Source: Mycobacterium sp. ACS4331 (lineage in GTDB: Bacteria; Actinomycetota; Actinomycetes; Mycobacteriales; Mycobacteriaceae). From it: a DNA stretch of 64,000 nt. This document shows, one piece after another, positions 44,589-53,619 of this stretch (within the stretch, counting starts at the first letter, position 1; each line of letters opens with the position of its first letter). The notes beneath the pieces were generated by a model. That model saw only the letters and a list, made by a program, of their open reading frames with translations, had not been told where the DNA came from and did not search any database. Position numbers and translations under genes: made by a program. The stretch lies in NCBI RefSeq assembly GCF_001667265.1, contig NZ_LZHW01000015.1, positions 1 to 64,000 of the forward strand. Direction: 5' to 3'.

Positions 44589-47500
44589 GTGTTCGTCGCC
44601 GACGACCCAGCAGGCCCTTCGGTCATCTACAGCGCCTCCGACCTCGCCGCGGCGGCCGGTTGTGAGTACGCGCTGCTGAGTCGCTTCGACGCGAAGCTCG
44701 GACGCGGTGAGCCGCACGAGTCCGTCGAGGACGAAATGCTGGCCCGCACGGCAGAACTCGGCACCGAGCATGAGCAGCGGGTGCTCGCCGACCTGATCGC
44801 CACCCATGGCAGCGGCGGTCGGGGCGTGGTGCAGATCCCGTCGGCCGCGTACTCGGTGGCCGCATTGCGACGCGCGGCCGAGGCCACCGAGCAGGCGTTC
44901 GCGGCCCGTCCCGCCGTCATCTACCAGGCCGCGGTCTTCCACGGCCGGTTCGCGGGGTTCGCCGACTTCCTGATCCGGGACGGCGAACCGGACGATGCCG
45001 TGGCCTACCGTGTGGTCGACACCAAACTCGCGCGGCGCGCCAAGGTCACCGCGCTGCTCCAGATCGCCGGGTACGCGGACGCCCTCGCGGCGGCCGGCAT
45101 CGCGGTGGCGCCGCGGGCGCAGCTGATTCTGGGCAACCGCGACGTGGTGGAGTATCCCGTCGCCGATCTGATCCCGGTGTTCCGGCGGCAGCGCGACAAA
45201 CTGCAGACCCTGCTCGACGATCACCTGGCCTCCGGCGCGCCGGTGTCGTGGCGGGATCCCTCCGTCGGGGCCTGCATGCGCTGCGAGTTCTGTCTGCCCC
45301 ACGTGGTGGAGGACGACGATCTGCTCCTGGTGGCCGGTATGCGGGTGACGCAGCGCGCGGCTCTGATCGACGCCGGCATCGACACGGTCGCGGCGCTGGC
45401 CGCCTCGACTCAGCCGGTGCCCGATGTCGCAGCCTCGACGCTGTCCGGTCTGCGCACCCAGGCGCGTCTTCAGGTGGCCCAACGTGACGCCGGCACACCG
45501 CAGTTCGAGATCGCCGATCCCGAGGCGCTCGGGGCGCTGCCGGCGAAAAGCCGTGGCGATCTGTTCTTCGACTTCGAGGGCGACCCGCTGTGGACCGACG
45601 ACGGCATCACCTGGGGCCTGGAATACATGTGGGGTGTGCTCGACGTCCGGGACAACTTCCGGCCGCTGTGGGCGCAGGACCGACCGTCGGAGCGCAAGGC
45701 GTTCCTGGACTTTCTGGCCATGGTGCGCACGCGCCGCGACCGCCACCCGGACATGCACATCTACCACTACGCGGCCTATGAACGGTCGACGCTGCTGCGC
45801 CTGGCCGCGCGCTACGGCGTGGGTGAGGACGAGGTGGACGACCTGCTGCGGTCCGATGTCCTGGTGGATCTGTTCCCCATCGTGCGCAACAGCCTGCGGG
45901 TGGGCGCACCGTCGTATTCACTCAAGGCGCTGGAACCGCTGTACATGGGCGCCGAACTGCGTACCGGCGAGGTCACCAACGCCGCATCGTCGATCACGCA
46001 GTACGCGCACTACCGCACACTTCTGGACGCGGGCCGCGCCGATGAGGCCGCCGCGGTCCTCAAGGAGATCACCGACTACAACCTGTACGACTGTCGGTCC
46101 ACCCGTCGCCTGCGGGACTGGCTGCTGCTGCGGGCCTTCGAGTCGGGGGTCACGCATCTGACCCGCCCGGGCGAGGGCGGTGAACCCGTTCCGCCCCTCG
46201 ATGACGTCGCCGAGGTTCTGCTGGGCTTCGCCGGTGACGGGTTCAGTGCCCCGCGCACGCCCGAGCAGAGCGCCGCGGCGCTGCTGGAATCCGCCCGCGG
46301 CTACTACCAACGTGAGCGAAAGCCCTACTGGTGGGCGCACTTCCACCGGCTCAGTCACCCGGTCGACGAATGGGACACCTCCGGTGTCTTCCTGATCGAG
46401 GAGGCCGAGGTGGTGCAGGACTGGCACCTGCCGCCCCGGGCGCGCAAACCCCGTCGCCACGTCCGCGTCAGGGGCGTCCTGGAGGGCGGCCAGCTCGACG
46501 GCCGACCGCAGATCCTGTACGACCGTCCCGCACCCGCCGGACTCGACGACGAGCACCCCGATCGGCGCGCGTCCTGGAACGCCGAAGTCCTCGACGTCAC
46601 CGATGTCGAAGGCGTGCCGGTCGAGGTGCTGATCTGCGAACTGCAGCCGGAATCCGGTCCGCATGACCACCTGCCGATGGCGCTGACCCCGGCCAGGCCG
46701 ATCCGGACCGCCAAGATCGAGGAGTCCATCGCGGCCCTGGCGACCGAGGCCGCGCAGACGCTGTCGGCGGACCCACCCGTGCTCCCGCGTTGCGCGGTCG
46801 TCGACCTGCTGTGCCGGCGGCCACCGACCACCCTGAGCGGGGCGGATCAGCTGCCGCGCCTCGACAACGACGTCGACTCGATCACGGCGGCGGTGCTGGA
46901 CCTCGACCGGTCCTACCTGGCCGTGCACGGACCGCCCGGCACGGGTAAGACGTTCACGGCCGCGCGGGTGATCGCCACGCTGGTCAACACGCACCGCTGG
47001 AAGATCGGTGTCGTGGCGCAGTCACATGCCGTGGTGGCCCACCTGCTCGACGCGGTGGACGCCGCCGGCGTCGACGCGGCCCGGGTGGCCAAGAAGGCCG
47101 GCCGCGACGGTCTGGCGGGGCGGTTCACCACCATCCCCGACTCGGGCTACGCCGATTTTCTGGACACCGACGGCGGCTGCGTGTTGGGCGGGACCGCATG
47201 GGATTTCGCGAACGACACCCGCGTCCCCCCGGCTGCGCTGGACCTGCTGGCCATCGACGAGGCCGGCCAGTTCTCGCTGGGCAACACCATCGCGGTGGCC
47301 AGGGCCACCCGCAGTCTGCTGCTCCTCGGCGACCCGCAGCAGCTGGGTCAGGTGTCGACCGGCAGTCATCCCGAGCCGGTCGACGAGTCGGCGCTCGGTT
47401 GGCTGATGACCGGCCACGATGTGCTGCCCGCCGAGTTCGGCTACTTCCTCGCGCGCTCGCACCGCATGCATCCCGCGGTGTGCCGGGCGGTCTCGGCCCT

Positions 47501-48086
47501 GTCCTACGAGAATCGCCTGCTGCCGCACCCCAGTGCGGAACGCCGCGGCATCGAAGGCCACGCTCCCGGTGTGCACACCCTGGTCGTCGAACACCACGGC
47601 AACACCGCCTCCAGCGTCGAGGAGGCTGAGGCGATCACCGCGGCCGTCACGGATCTTCTCGGTGCACCGTGGACCACCGAGGCCGGCACCCGCCCGTTGG
47701 CGGCCGCCGACGTCCTGGTGGTCGCGCCGTACAACGCCCAGGTGCTGACACTGCAGGGACATCTGGAGTCCGCGGGGCTGGGCGAGGTGCTGGTGGGCAC
47801 GGTCGACAAGCTGCAGGGCCGGCAGGCCCCCGTGGTGTTCGTCTCGATGACGGCCTCGGCGCTGGACGACGTGCCCCGAGGAATGCCGTTCCTGCTCAAC
47901 AGGAATCGACTCAACGTCGCGATCAGCCGGGCTCAATGCCTGACGGTGATCGTGCGCTCACCGGCACTGACCGACCACCTGCCGACCACGCCGGACGGAC
48001 TGGTGGACCTGGGTGCGTTCCTGGCACTGTCACCGGGACAGCACCCCAGCGTCGGGGGTCCGCATTCGGCGATCGCAGGCGGTTGA
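44589..48086 (+). CDS. RecB-like nuclease fused to a DNA2/Upf1-type helicase (Rv1251c-like)
   Basis: This is a 1165-residue DNA/RNA processing enzyme. Residues about 15-240 form a RecB/Cas4-like nuclease (TM0106 type) with VVDTKLAR as the active-site D-x-K. Cysteines occur at the start (AAGCEYALLSRF) and in CMRCEFC (about 228-234), a spacing usual for a 4Fe-4S cluster in Cas4/AddB nucleases. Residues about 320-510 form an RNase H-like domain (FFDFEGDP). Residues about 770-1150 are an SF1B helicase with GPPGTGKT, AIDEAGQ, LLLGDPQQLGQV, VDKLQGRQ and NVAISRA. The start is GTG. It matches Rv1251c; the biological role is not established. Confidence 0.88.
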   Translation: MFVADDPAGPSVIYSASDLAAAAGCEYALLSRFDAKLGRGEPHESVEDEMLARTAELGTEHEQRVLADLIATHGSGGRGVVQIPSAAYSVAALRRAAEATEQAFAARPAVIYQAAVFHGRFAGFADFLIRDGEPDDAVAYRVVDTKLARRAKVTALLQIAGYADALAAAGIAVAPRAQLILGNRDVVEYPVADLIPVFRRQRDKLQTLLDDHLASGAPVSWRDPSVGACMRCEFCLPHVVEDDDLLLVAGMRVTQRAALIDAGIDTVAALAASTQPVPDVAASTLSGLRTQARLQVAQRDAGTPQFEIADPEALGALPAKSRGDLFFDFEGDPLWTDDGITWGLEYMWGVLDVRDNFRPLWAQDRPSERKAFLDFLAMVRTRRDRHPDMHIYHYAAYERSTLLRLAARYGVGEDEVDDLLRSDVLVDLFPIVRNSLRVGAPSYSLKALEPLYMGAELRTGEVTNAASSITQYAHYRTLLDAGRADEAAAVLKEITDYNLYDCRSTRRLRDWLLLRAFESGVTHLTRPGEGGEPVPPLDDVAEVLLGFAGDGFSAPRTPEQSAAALLESARGYYQRERKPYWWAHFHRLSHPVDEWDTSGVFLIEEAEVVQDWHLPPRARKPRRHVRVRGVLEGGQLDGRPQILYDRPAPAGLDDEHPDRRASWNAEVLDVTDVEGVPVEVLICELQPESGPHDHLPMALTPARPIRTAKIEESIAALATEAAQTLSADPPVLPRCAVVDLLCRRPPTTLSGADQLPRLDNDVDSITAAVLDLDRSYLAVHGPPGTGKTFTAARVIATLVNTHRWKIGVVAQSHAVVAHLLDAVDAAGVDAARVAKKAGRDGLAGRFTTIPDSGYADFLDTDGGCVLGGTAWDFANDTRVPPAALDLLAIDEAGQFSLGNTIAVARATRSLLLLGDPQQLGQVSTGSHPEPVDESALGWLMTGHDVLPAEFGYFLARSHRMHPAVCRAVSALSYENRLLPHPSAERRGIEGHAPGVHTLVVEHHGNTASSVEEAEAITAAVTDLLGAPWTTEAGTRPLAAADVLVVAPYNAQVLTLQGHLESAGLGEVLVGTVDKLQGRQAPVVFVSMTASALDDVPRGMPFLLNRNRLNVAISRAQCLTVIVRSPALTDHLPTTPDGLVDLGAFLALSPGQHPSVGGPHSAIAGG

Positions 48087-48128
48087 CCGCCGCGCGGCTG
48101 TGCATCGCCGCTGATCCCGCGTAAGGCG

Positions 48129-50543
48129 TCAGTCTCCGAACGGCCGCGAATGTCTGCCGTAACCGGCCGAATCGTCGGGGTCCTCACGGTAGTGCCTGCC
48201 GCGTCTCCCGGTGTCCCCGTCTGCGTCGGAGTTCGGAGGCTCGCTGCCGAGATCGTGCGGCGACCGGTGCCTGGACCCGTCGCCGTTGCCGCCCGACGGT
48301 GGCGGAGGCACGTATTCGGGCAGATCGAACGAGAACTCACCGCTGCGGTCCTCCTGTGGACTCGGCAGACCCTCGGCGAGGCTGTCGATCCGGTCGGAGA
48401 GCTGCTGAAAGCTGGCCGCGAGGAAGTCCCGGCGGTCACGAGGCGGGGGCGGCGGCAACGGTTGCATGCGGTCTTCACCCTCGACATGGAAACCGTTGTG
48501 CGCGTGGCCTATCGGCTCAGCCGCGGCATCGTCGGCGGATTCCTGATCGCCGAGCAGGGAGTGCCACGACTCGACCGGGGCGCTGTGCCACGCCTCCGCC
48601 GGCGCGGGACGCGGATGCTCGACGCGGATCGACAACGGCGAGGTGTCAGTCTCGTCGCCGGCGATGTCACCGAAGTCGGCGTACTCCTGATACTCCTCGG
48701 CGTCGTCGAAGTCGTCGAAGCCGTCATCCTGACCGTACTGGTCGCGTGGGTCGTCCCGGTCGGTCTCGTACTGGTACGGGTCGGTCCCCAAGGACCGATC
48801 GGCGGCGGAGCGGTTCGCGATGCCCGCCACCGGCCCATGGCCGAGCGTGAACTCGACGTAGGCGTCGTCGTCCTCGTAATCCTCGTAGTCCTCGCCGAAC
48901 TCGGACAGATCACCGTGGTCGACGGGCAGTGGGCGCTGCGCTCGCCAGAACTTCTCGGATTCGTCGTCGAAGTCGTAGAACGACTGGTCGGAGTATCGGT
49001 CGGCGAAGCCCTCCGCGGGGACGTCGACGACGGCGGGCAGGACCTCGGTGCGCTGATCGTCGGGACCGGGCTCCGGCGCCATGGCACGGGCGGACTTCAC
49101 GGTGCCGACGAGGAACAGCGCGGCCACGACACCGAACAGCGCGACGAACGCGGGCAGCAGCATCGACTGCGACAGGGCCGCGGAGAACGGCTCGCGCAGG
49201 AACTGCGGAAGTTGCTGCACGTCACCACCGGGCGGACCGCCTGCCTGACCGCCCGGCATCTCGGCGCCGATGCGCGCCGTCATGAACGCCGCGATGCCGG
49301 CGCTGCCCAACACGGACCCGACCTGGCGCGTGGTGTTGTAGACCCCCGAACCCGCGCCGGCCAGTTCCGGTGGCAGGTGTCTGGTGGCCGTGGCCGCCAG
49401 TGGCGCCCAGATGAAGGCCATGCCGACGCCCATCACGACCAACGGCACCACCAGACGCCAGATCGGCGTCGTCGGCGTCATCTCCACCGACAGCCACGTC
49501 AGGGCGACGGCCAGCGCGGAGAAACCGAAACCGATCACGGGCATAGGGTGCGCGCGGTCGACGATGCGGCCCACCAGCGGGGCCAGCAGGCCGGAACTGA
49601 TCGCCATCGGCGCCGTCAACAGCGCCGACCGCGTCGGCGACAGACCGCACACCATCTGCGCGTAGAACATGACCGGCACGATCATGGCTGTCACGGCGAA
49701 CCCGATGACCGCCACACCGACGTTGGACAGCGTGAAGTCGCGATCGGCGAAGATGCGCAGCGGGATCAGCGGTTCGTTGCGGTTGACGGCCTGCCAGTAC
49801 ACAAACGCCGCCATCAACCCCAGACCGGCGACGATCATGGTCCAGATCCAGCCCGACCATCCGCGGCTCTCGCCCTCCTGCAGGCCGAACACCACCAGGA
49901 ACATCGCGGCGCCGGACAGCACGACGCCCAGCACGTCGAACCGATGCGGGGTGGTCGGCAGCGCCGGAACCAGCCACGCGGCCAGCGCCAGGCCGACGAT
50001 CCCGATCGGGACGTTGACGAAGAAGATCCACTGCCAGCCGAGGTGATCGACCAGTACACCGCCGGCCAGCGGGCCCACCAGTGTCGCGACGCCGGCGGTC
50101 GCACCCCACACGCTCATCGCCACGCCCCGGCGTTCGGCCGGGAAGATCTTGGTGATGGCCGACAGCGTCTGTGGCGTCAGCAGTGCCGCGCCAACGCCCT
50201 GCACCACGCGGGCCGCGATCAGGGTCTGGACCGACCCGGACAGCCCGCACCACAGCGACGCCGCGGTGAACACGAACAGGCCGATCAGGTACAGGTTCTT
50301 CGGACCGAACTGGTCGCCGAGCCGGCCCGCGACCAGCAGTGGCACCGCATAGGCCAGCAGATACGCGCTGGTGACCCAGATGACCGCGTCGTAGTCGGTC
50401 TGCAGTTCGGCCATGATGCTGGGGTTGGCGACGGCGACGATGGTCGAGTCGACCAGGATCATGAAGAACCCGATCATCATCGCCCACAGGGCGTTCCACG
50501 GGTTGACCGGAGCCGTGGCGGTGGCAGTGGGCCTCAGGCTCAC
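48129..50543 (-). CDS. EmrB/QacA-type MFS exporter with long acidic tail (Rv1250-like)
   Basis: This is an 804-residue protein. Residues 1-490 form a 14-helix drug/proton antiporter of the DHA2 group ([64 protein letters not shown]). From about residue 495 a roughly 300-residue Asp/Glu-rich, low-complexity cytoplasmic tail follows, with DYEDYEDDD and [14 protein letters not shown] stretches, an EAWHS/ESWHS repeat and a basic, His/Arg-containing end. The M. tuberculosis homolog has about 579 residues, so the tail here is much longer. The GTG start overlaps the PadR gene (GTGA), which indicates PadR control. Confidence 0.87.
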   Translation of the reverse strand: MSLRPTATATAPVNPWNALWAMMIGFFMILVDSTIVAVANPSIMAELQTDYDAVIWVTSAYLLAYAVPLLVAGRLGDQFGPKNLYLIGLFVFTAASLWCGLSGSVQTLIAARVVQGVGAALLTPQTLSAITKIFPAERRGVAMSVWGATAGVATLVGPLAGGVLVDHLGWQWIFFVNVPIGIVGLALAAWLVPALPTTPHRFDVLGVVLSGAAMFLVVFGLQEGESRGWSGWIWTMIVAGLGLMAAFVYWQAVNRNEPLIPLRIFADRDFTLSNVGVAVIGFAVTAMIVPVMFYAQMVCGLSPTRSALLTAPMAISSGLLAPLVGRIVDRAHPMPVIGFGFSALAVALTWLSVEMTPTTPIWRLVVPLVVMGVGMAFIWAPLAATATRHLPPELAGAGSGVYNTTRQVGSVLGSAGIAAFMTARIGAEMPGGQAGGPPGGDVQQLPQFLREPFSAALSQSMLLPAFVALFGVVAALFLVGTVKSARAMAPEPGPDDQRTEVLPAVVDVPAEGFADRYSDQSFYDFDDESEKFWRAQRPLPVDHGDLSEFGEDYEDYEDDDAYVEFTLGHGPVAGIANRSAADRSLGTDPYQYETDRDDPRDQYGQDDGFDDFDDAEEYQEYADFGDIAGDETDTSPLSIRVEHPRPAPAEAWHSAPVESWHSLLGDQESADDAAAEPIGHAHNGFHVEGEDRMQPLPPPPPRDRRDFLAASFQQLSDRIDSLAEGLPSPQEDRSGEFSFDLPEYVPPPPSGGNGDGSRHRSPHDLGSEPPNSDADGDTGRRGRHYREDPDDSAGYGRHSRPFGD

Positions 50544-51124
50544 AGCACCACCTCACTGGGGCGGACCGCCTCGTCGCGCCAGCCGACCCGGCCGGACTCC
50601 AGGCTGTCGGCGAACTCCCGCAGCCAGTCGAGCTTGGTCCTGGTGGTCGCCGTCAGGTAGTCCAGCGCCGACAGGTGCATCGCGGGTGTGTCGCCGGACG
50701 CACTCCCGGTCGCCAGATCCGCGAGGTCGGCCTCGAGCGCGGCCACCCGACTGCGCACGGCGGCCACCGCGGAGGCGCGATCGAGGTTGTCGAGTTCGGC
50801 CAAGCCGGCCACGAACCGCGGAAACTCGTTCACCGGTGTGGCCACCAGATCCCGCACACCGGAGGTCAGCGCGTCGACGCCGGCCTGGGTGATCTCGAAG
50901 ATCGTGCGTTCGGGGCGGTTGCCGTCCCGGCCGGTGGCCGTGGACCGGATCAGGTCCTCCTCGGCCAGTCGGGCCACCACGTGGTACAGCGAGCCCGGAC
51001 GCACCTTGACGATGCGGGCGTCGCGACGGTTCGTCAGCGTCTGGAACATCTCATACCCGTGCATGGGACGTTGGCGCAGCAGGGCCAGCACCGACACACC
51101 CAGCGGAGTGAGCAGGTAACTCAC
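50540..51124 (-). CDS. PadR-family regulator of the MFS exporter
   Basis: This 194-residue PadR protein has the N-terminal winged helix ([48 protein letters not shown]) and a helical dimerisation domain with Vir_C-like features at the C-terminus. GTG at 51124 is the start that gives the family beginning; the upstream in-frame sequence has no similarity. Its stop overlaps the exporter start. A CACGGA-N4-TCCGTG palindrome 36 bases upstream is the likely operator. Such pairs usually respond to a drug or phenolic ligand. Confidence 0.85.
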   Translation of the reverse strand: MSYLLTPLGVSVLALLRQRPMHGYEMFQTLTNRRDARIVKVRPGSLYHVVARLAEEDLIRSTATGRDGNRPERTIFEITQAGVDALTSGVRDLVATPVNEFPRFVAGLAELDNLDRASAVAAVRSRVAALEADLADLATGSASGDTPAMHLSALDYLTATTRTKLDWLREFADSLESGRVGWRDEAVRPSEVVL

Positions 51125-51159
51125 GCGGTTGATCCCCCTCGGCCGACCGACTCCACCCA

Positions 51160-51175
51160 CACGGACTATTCCGTG
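51160..51175 (-). promoter_or_regulatory. palindrome upstream of the padR-exporter operon
   Basis: CACGGACTATTCCGTG is a perfect 6-bp inverted repeat with a 4-base spacer, 36 bases before the PadR start. It is a candidate site for PadR autoregulation. Confidence 0.48.
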
Positions 51176-51237
51176 CGGAGTAATCCGGGCGACGATACGG
51201 ACTCCCCCACCCCGCCACAACCGCGGAACCGCCGCGC

Positions 51238-52467
51238 TCAGGCCGCTTCGGCCGCCACATCGAGCTCGACCTCGGCGGATCGCGACGGCGCCACCGCCAT
51301 CAGCAGCGCCAGGGCGACGGCGGCACTGACGAGCATCACCACGGCCAGCGCGCGTTCGTCGTTGCCGAGCACACCGACCAACGGCGCCACGACGGCGCCG
51401 AGCCCGAACTGCGCGGCCCCCAGCAGCGCCGCGGCCGTGCCGGCCGCCTCGTGGTGGGGGGACAGCGCCAGCGCCGGCGCGTTGGGCAGCACGAACCCCA
51501 TCGCGGCGAGCACCGTCCACGCCGGAATCAGGAAGCCGTACACACCGCCGGCGCGCGCGACCGTCAACGCCGTGAAGACGAGCGCCGCCGCGACCGCCAC
51601 GAGCAGTGCGCCCGTGACGATGCGTTGCGGCGAGAACCTGTTGAGCAGCACCACGTTGAACTGCGTCGCGCCGATCAGCGCGATCGCGCCCGCACCGAAC
51701 ACCACCGCGAACATCTGCTGGTCCAGGCCGTAGTGCCCCTGCAGCACGAACGCCGCTCCCGCGATGTAGGCGAACAGGCCGGCCATGCTCAACGCGCCGA
51801 CCAGCACCAGCGTCATGAATCGCAGATCACGCAGCAGAGCCCAATAGGTGGCGGCGATCCCCGTGACCCGCAGGGGCCTGCGATGCGCGACGGGCAGTGT
51901 CTCAGGCAGCGCGAGGGCCGCCGTCAGCAGAAGCCCACCCGCCATGACGACCAGGGCACCGAAGATCCAGTGCCACGACGCCTGCAGCAGCACCACGGCG
52001 CCCAGCGACGGTGCCAGCACGGGTGCCACCCCCAGCACGAGCATCAGCCGGGACATCACCTTGGCGGCTGCCGAATCGGTGTAGAGGTCTCCGACCACGG
52101 CCACCGCGACGACCGCGGCCGCGGCCGCACCCATCCCCTGCAGCCCGCGTGCGATGCCGAGGACACTGATGTTGGGGGCGAACAGGCAGATCAACGAGGC
52201 CACCATGTGCAGGACGATGCCGCCCATCAAGGGCCTGCGCCGGCCCAGGGAATCCGACAGCGGCCCGACGACCAGTTGCCCCAGCGCCAGACCGGCCAAG
52301 GTGCCGGTCAGCGTCAACTGCGCCACTGACGAGCCCACACCCAACTCGTCGGCGATGCTCGGCAGGGCCGGCAGGTACATGTCGATGGTGAGGGGCCCCA
52401 ACGCGATCAGCGCTCCCAGCACCACGATGATCCGAAGTCGGCTGGGTGCCAGCTGCGCAGAAGCCAT
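51238..52467 (-). CDS. Bcr/CflA-type MFS drug exporter
   Basis: This 409-residue, 12-helix major facilitator protein has the diagnostic start LGALIALGPLTIDMYLPALP (first helix with the Asp) and GQLVVGPLSDSLGRRRPL (motif A), followed by ARGLQGMGAAAAAV. Bcr/CflA pumps export bicyclomycin, sulfonamides, chloramphenicol or cysteine derivatives by proton antiport. The start is uncertain between ATG 52467 and ATG 52482. It stands on the same strand as the PadR operon, 113 bases before it, so read-through is possible. It has no counterpart that I recall at this place in M. tuberculosis. Confidence 0.83.
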   Translation of the reverse strand: MASAQLAPSRLRIIVVLGALIALGPLTIDMYLPALPSIADELGVGSSVAQLTLTGTLAGLALGQLVVGPLSDSLGRRRPLMGGIVLHMVASLICLFAPNISVLGIARGLQGMGAAAAAVVAVAVVGDLYTDSAAAKVMSRLMLVLGVAPVLAPSLGAVVLLQASWHWIFGALVVMAGGLLLTAALALPETLPVAHRRPLRVTGIAATYWALLRDLRFMTLVLVGALSMAGLFAYIAGAAFVLQGHYGLDQQMFAVVFGAGAIALIGATQFNVVLLNRFSPQRIVTGALLVAVAAALVFTALTVARAGGVYGFLIPAWTVLAAMGFVLPNAPALALSPHHEAAGTAAALLGAAQFGLGAVVAPLVGVLGNDERALAVVMLVSAAVALALLMAVAPSRSAEVELDVAAEAA

Positions 52468-52612
52468 AGAAACCAACAGCATGCCCACCGACCCGTTTCT
52501 TCCCGATCCGCGCCATCGTGACGGGAGTCACCACCGGGCACCCGGATCGCCGCGTCGTTCGTTGAGTGTTCGCTAGCCTTGAACCAGGGTCGTATCGCAG
52601 AGAGGCAACCTC

Positions 52613-53389
52613 ATGTTCGCCAAGAAGTCGAAGACCGAGCCGGACAACCTGCCCGCACGGGTGGAGGAGGACGACCCCAGCGCTGCCGCACGCGCGCTGT
52701 CCCACCTGATCGAGTCGGGTTCCCGGCTGCAGGCCCCAGCGATCAGGGCCTACGTCCAGAGGCTGCGTGACAAGTCCCCCGGCGCGACGCCCGCCGAGAT
52801 CGTGACCCGGCTGGAGAAGCACTACCTGGCTGCCGTGATGGGCAGCGGTGCGGCCGTCGGCTCGGCCGCGCTGGTGCCCGGCGTCGGAACCATTCTGGCG
52901 CTGTCGCTGGTCGCCGGTGAGACCGCACTGTTCCTCGAGACCACCGCGGTGTTCGTCCTGGCGGTCGCCGAGGTGCACGGCATCCCGGTCGATGATCGCG
53001 AACGGCGGCGCACGCTGGTGCTGGGCGCGCTCACGGGTGACGACGCCAAGAACGCCGTCGGCCGCCTGCTGGGCCCGGGGCGCACCAACGGCGCGTGGCT
53101 CAGCGAGGGCGCGGCGACGGTGCCGCTGCCCGCGTTGTCCCAGCTGAACGGCAGGCTGATGAAGTTCTTCGTGAAGAAGTACACCGTCAAGCGCGGCGCG
53201 CTGGTGTTCGGCAAGGCGCTGCCCGTCGGCGTGGGCGCCCTCATCGGCGGCGTGGGAAACCGGGTGATGGGTAAGACGATCGTCAAGAACACCCGCGAGG
53301 CGTTCGGCCCCGCTCCGCAGAAGTGGCCGGGCGCACTGCATGTACTCCCGCCGGTCATCGAGGGTGAGATCGAATCGCGGCCCACGTGA
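52613..53389 (+). CDS. conserved membrane protein (Rv1249c-like)
   Basis: This 258-residue protein has a charged N-terminal region (about 1-75) and one strongly hydrophobic hairpin (MGSGAAVGSAALVPGVGTIL and LSLVAGETALFLETTAVFVL, about 78-118). A second weaker hydrophobic stretch occurs near 205-222 (LPVGVGALIGGVGNRVMG). No enzymatic motif is recognised. AGAGAGGCAACC before the ATG is a good ribosome-binding site. Its position between the exporter genes and kgd matches Rv1249c. The function is unknown. Confidence 0.72.
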   Translation: MFAKKSKTEPDNLPARVEEDDPSAAARALSHLIESGSRLQAPAIRAYVQRLRDKSPGATPAEIVTRLEKHYLAAVMGSGAAVGSAALVPGVGTILALSLVAGETALFLETTAVFVLAVAEVHGIPVDDRERRRTLVLGALTGDDAKNAVGRLLGPGRTNGAWLSEGAATVPLPALSQLNGRLMKFFVKKYTVKRGALVFGKALPVGVGALIGGVGNRVMGKTIVKNTREAFGPAPQKWPGALHVLPPVIEGEIESRPT

Positions 53390-53619
53390 CGCCGCGGAGG
53401 GCACCGCTTGTCGCATCTGCCGGGCCGTTTGGCGCAGGGCTTGTGACTATTCACGGATTTGCCCTGCTACGTGGTCTGACCCACTGGGCACGCGATAGCC
53501 TTTAATGCGGTGGAAACGCCCCGGTTGGGATCGGGGTTGGACCCACTGCCCGTGGCAGGCACAGTGCCGCGCTTGCCCGGAACGCGACGCTACGAGATGA
53601 ATTGAGGCGAGCAGCTGCT

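Noticed and set aside
43920..45767. In-frame upstream extension of the DEAD-box helicase to over 1200 residues
   Set aside because: It is antisense to lprE and the nuclease-helicase and consists of shadow sequence; ATG 43919 gives the proper family start.
53441..53506. Possible kgd promoter (TCTGAC ... TAGCCT or TTTAAT)
   Set aside because: Spacers of 14 or 20 bases and poor matches; no reliable promoter can be called in the 230-base upstream region.
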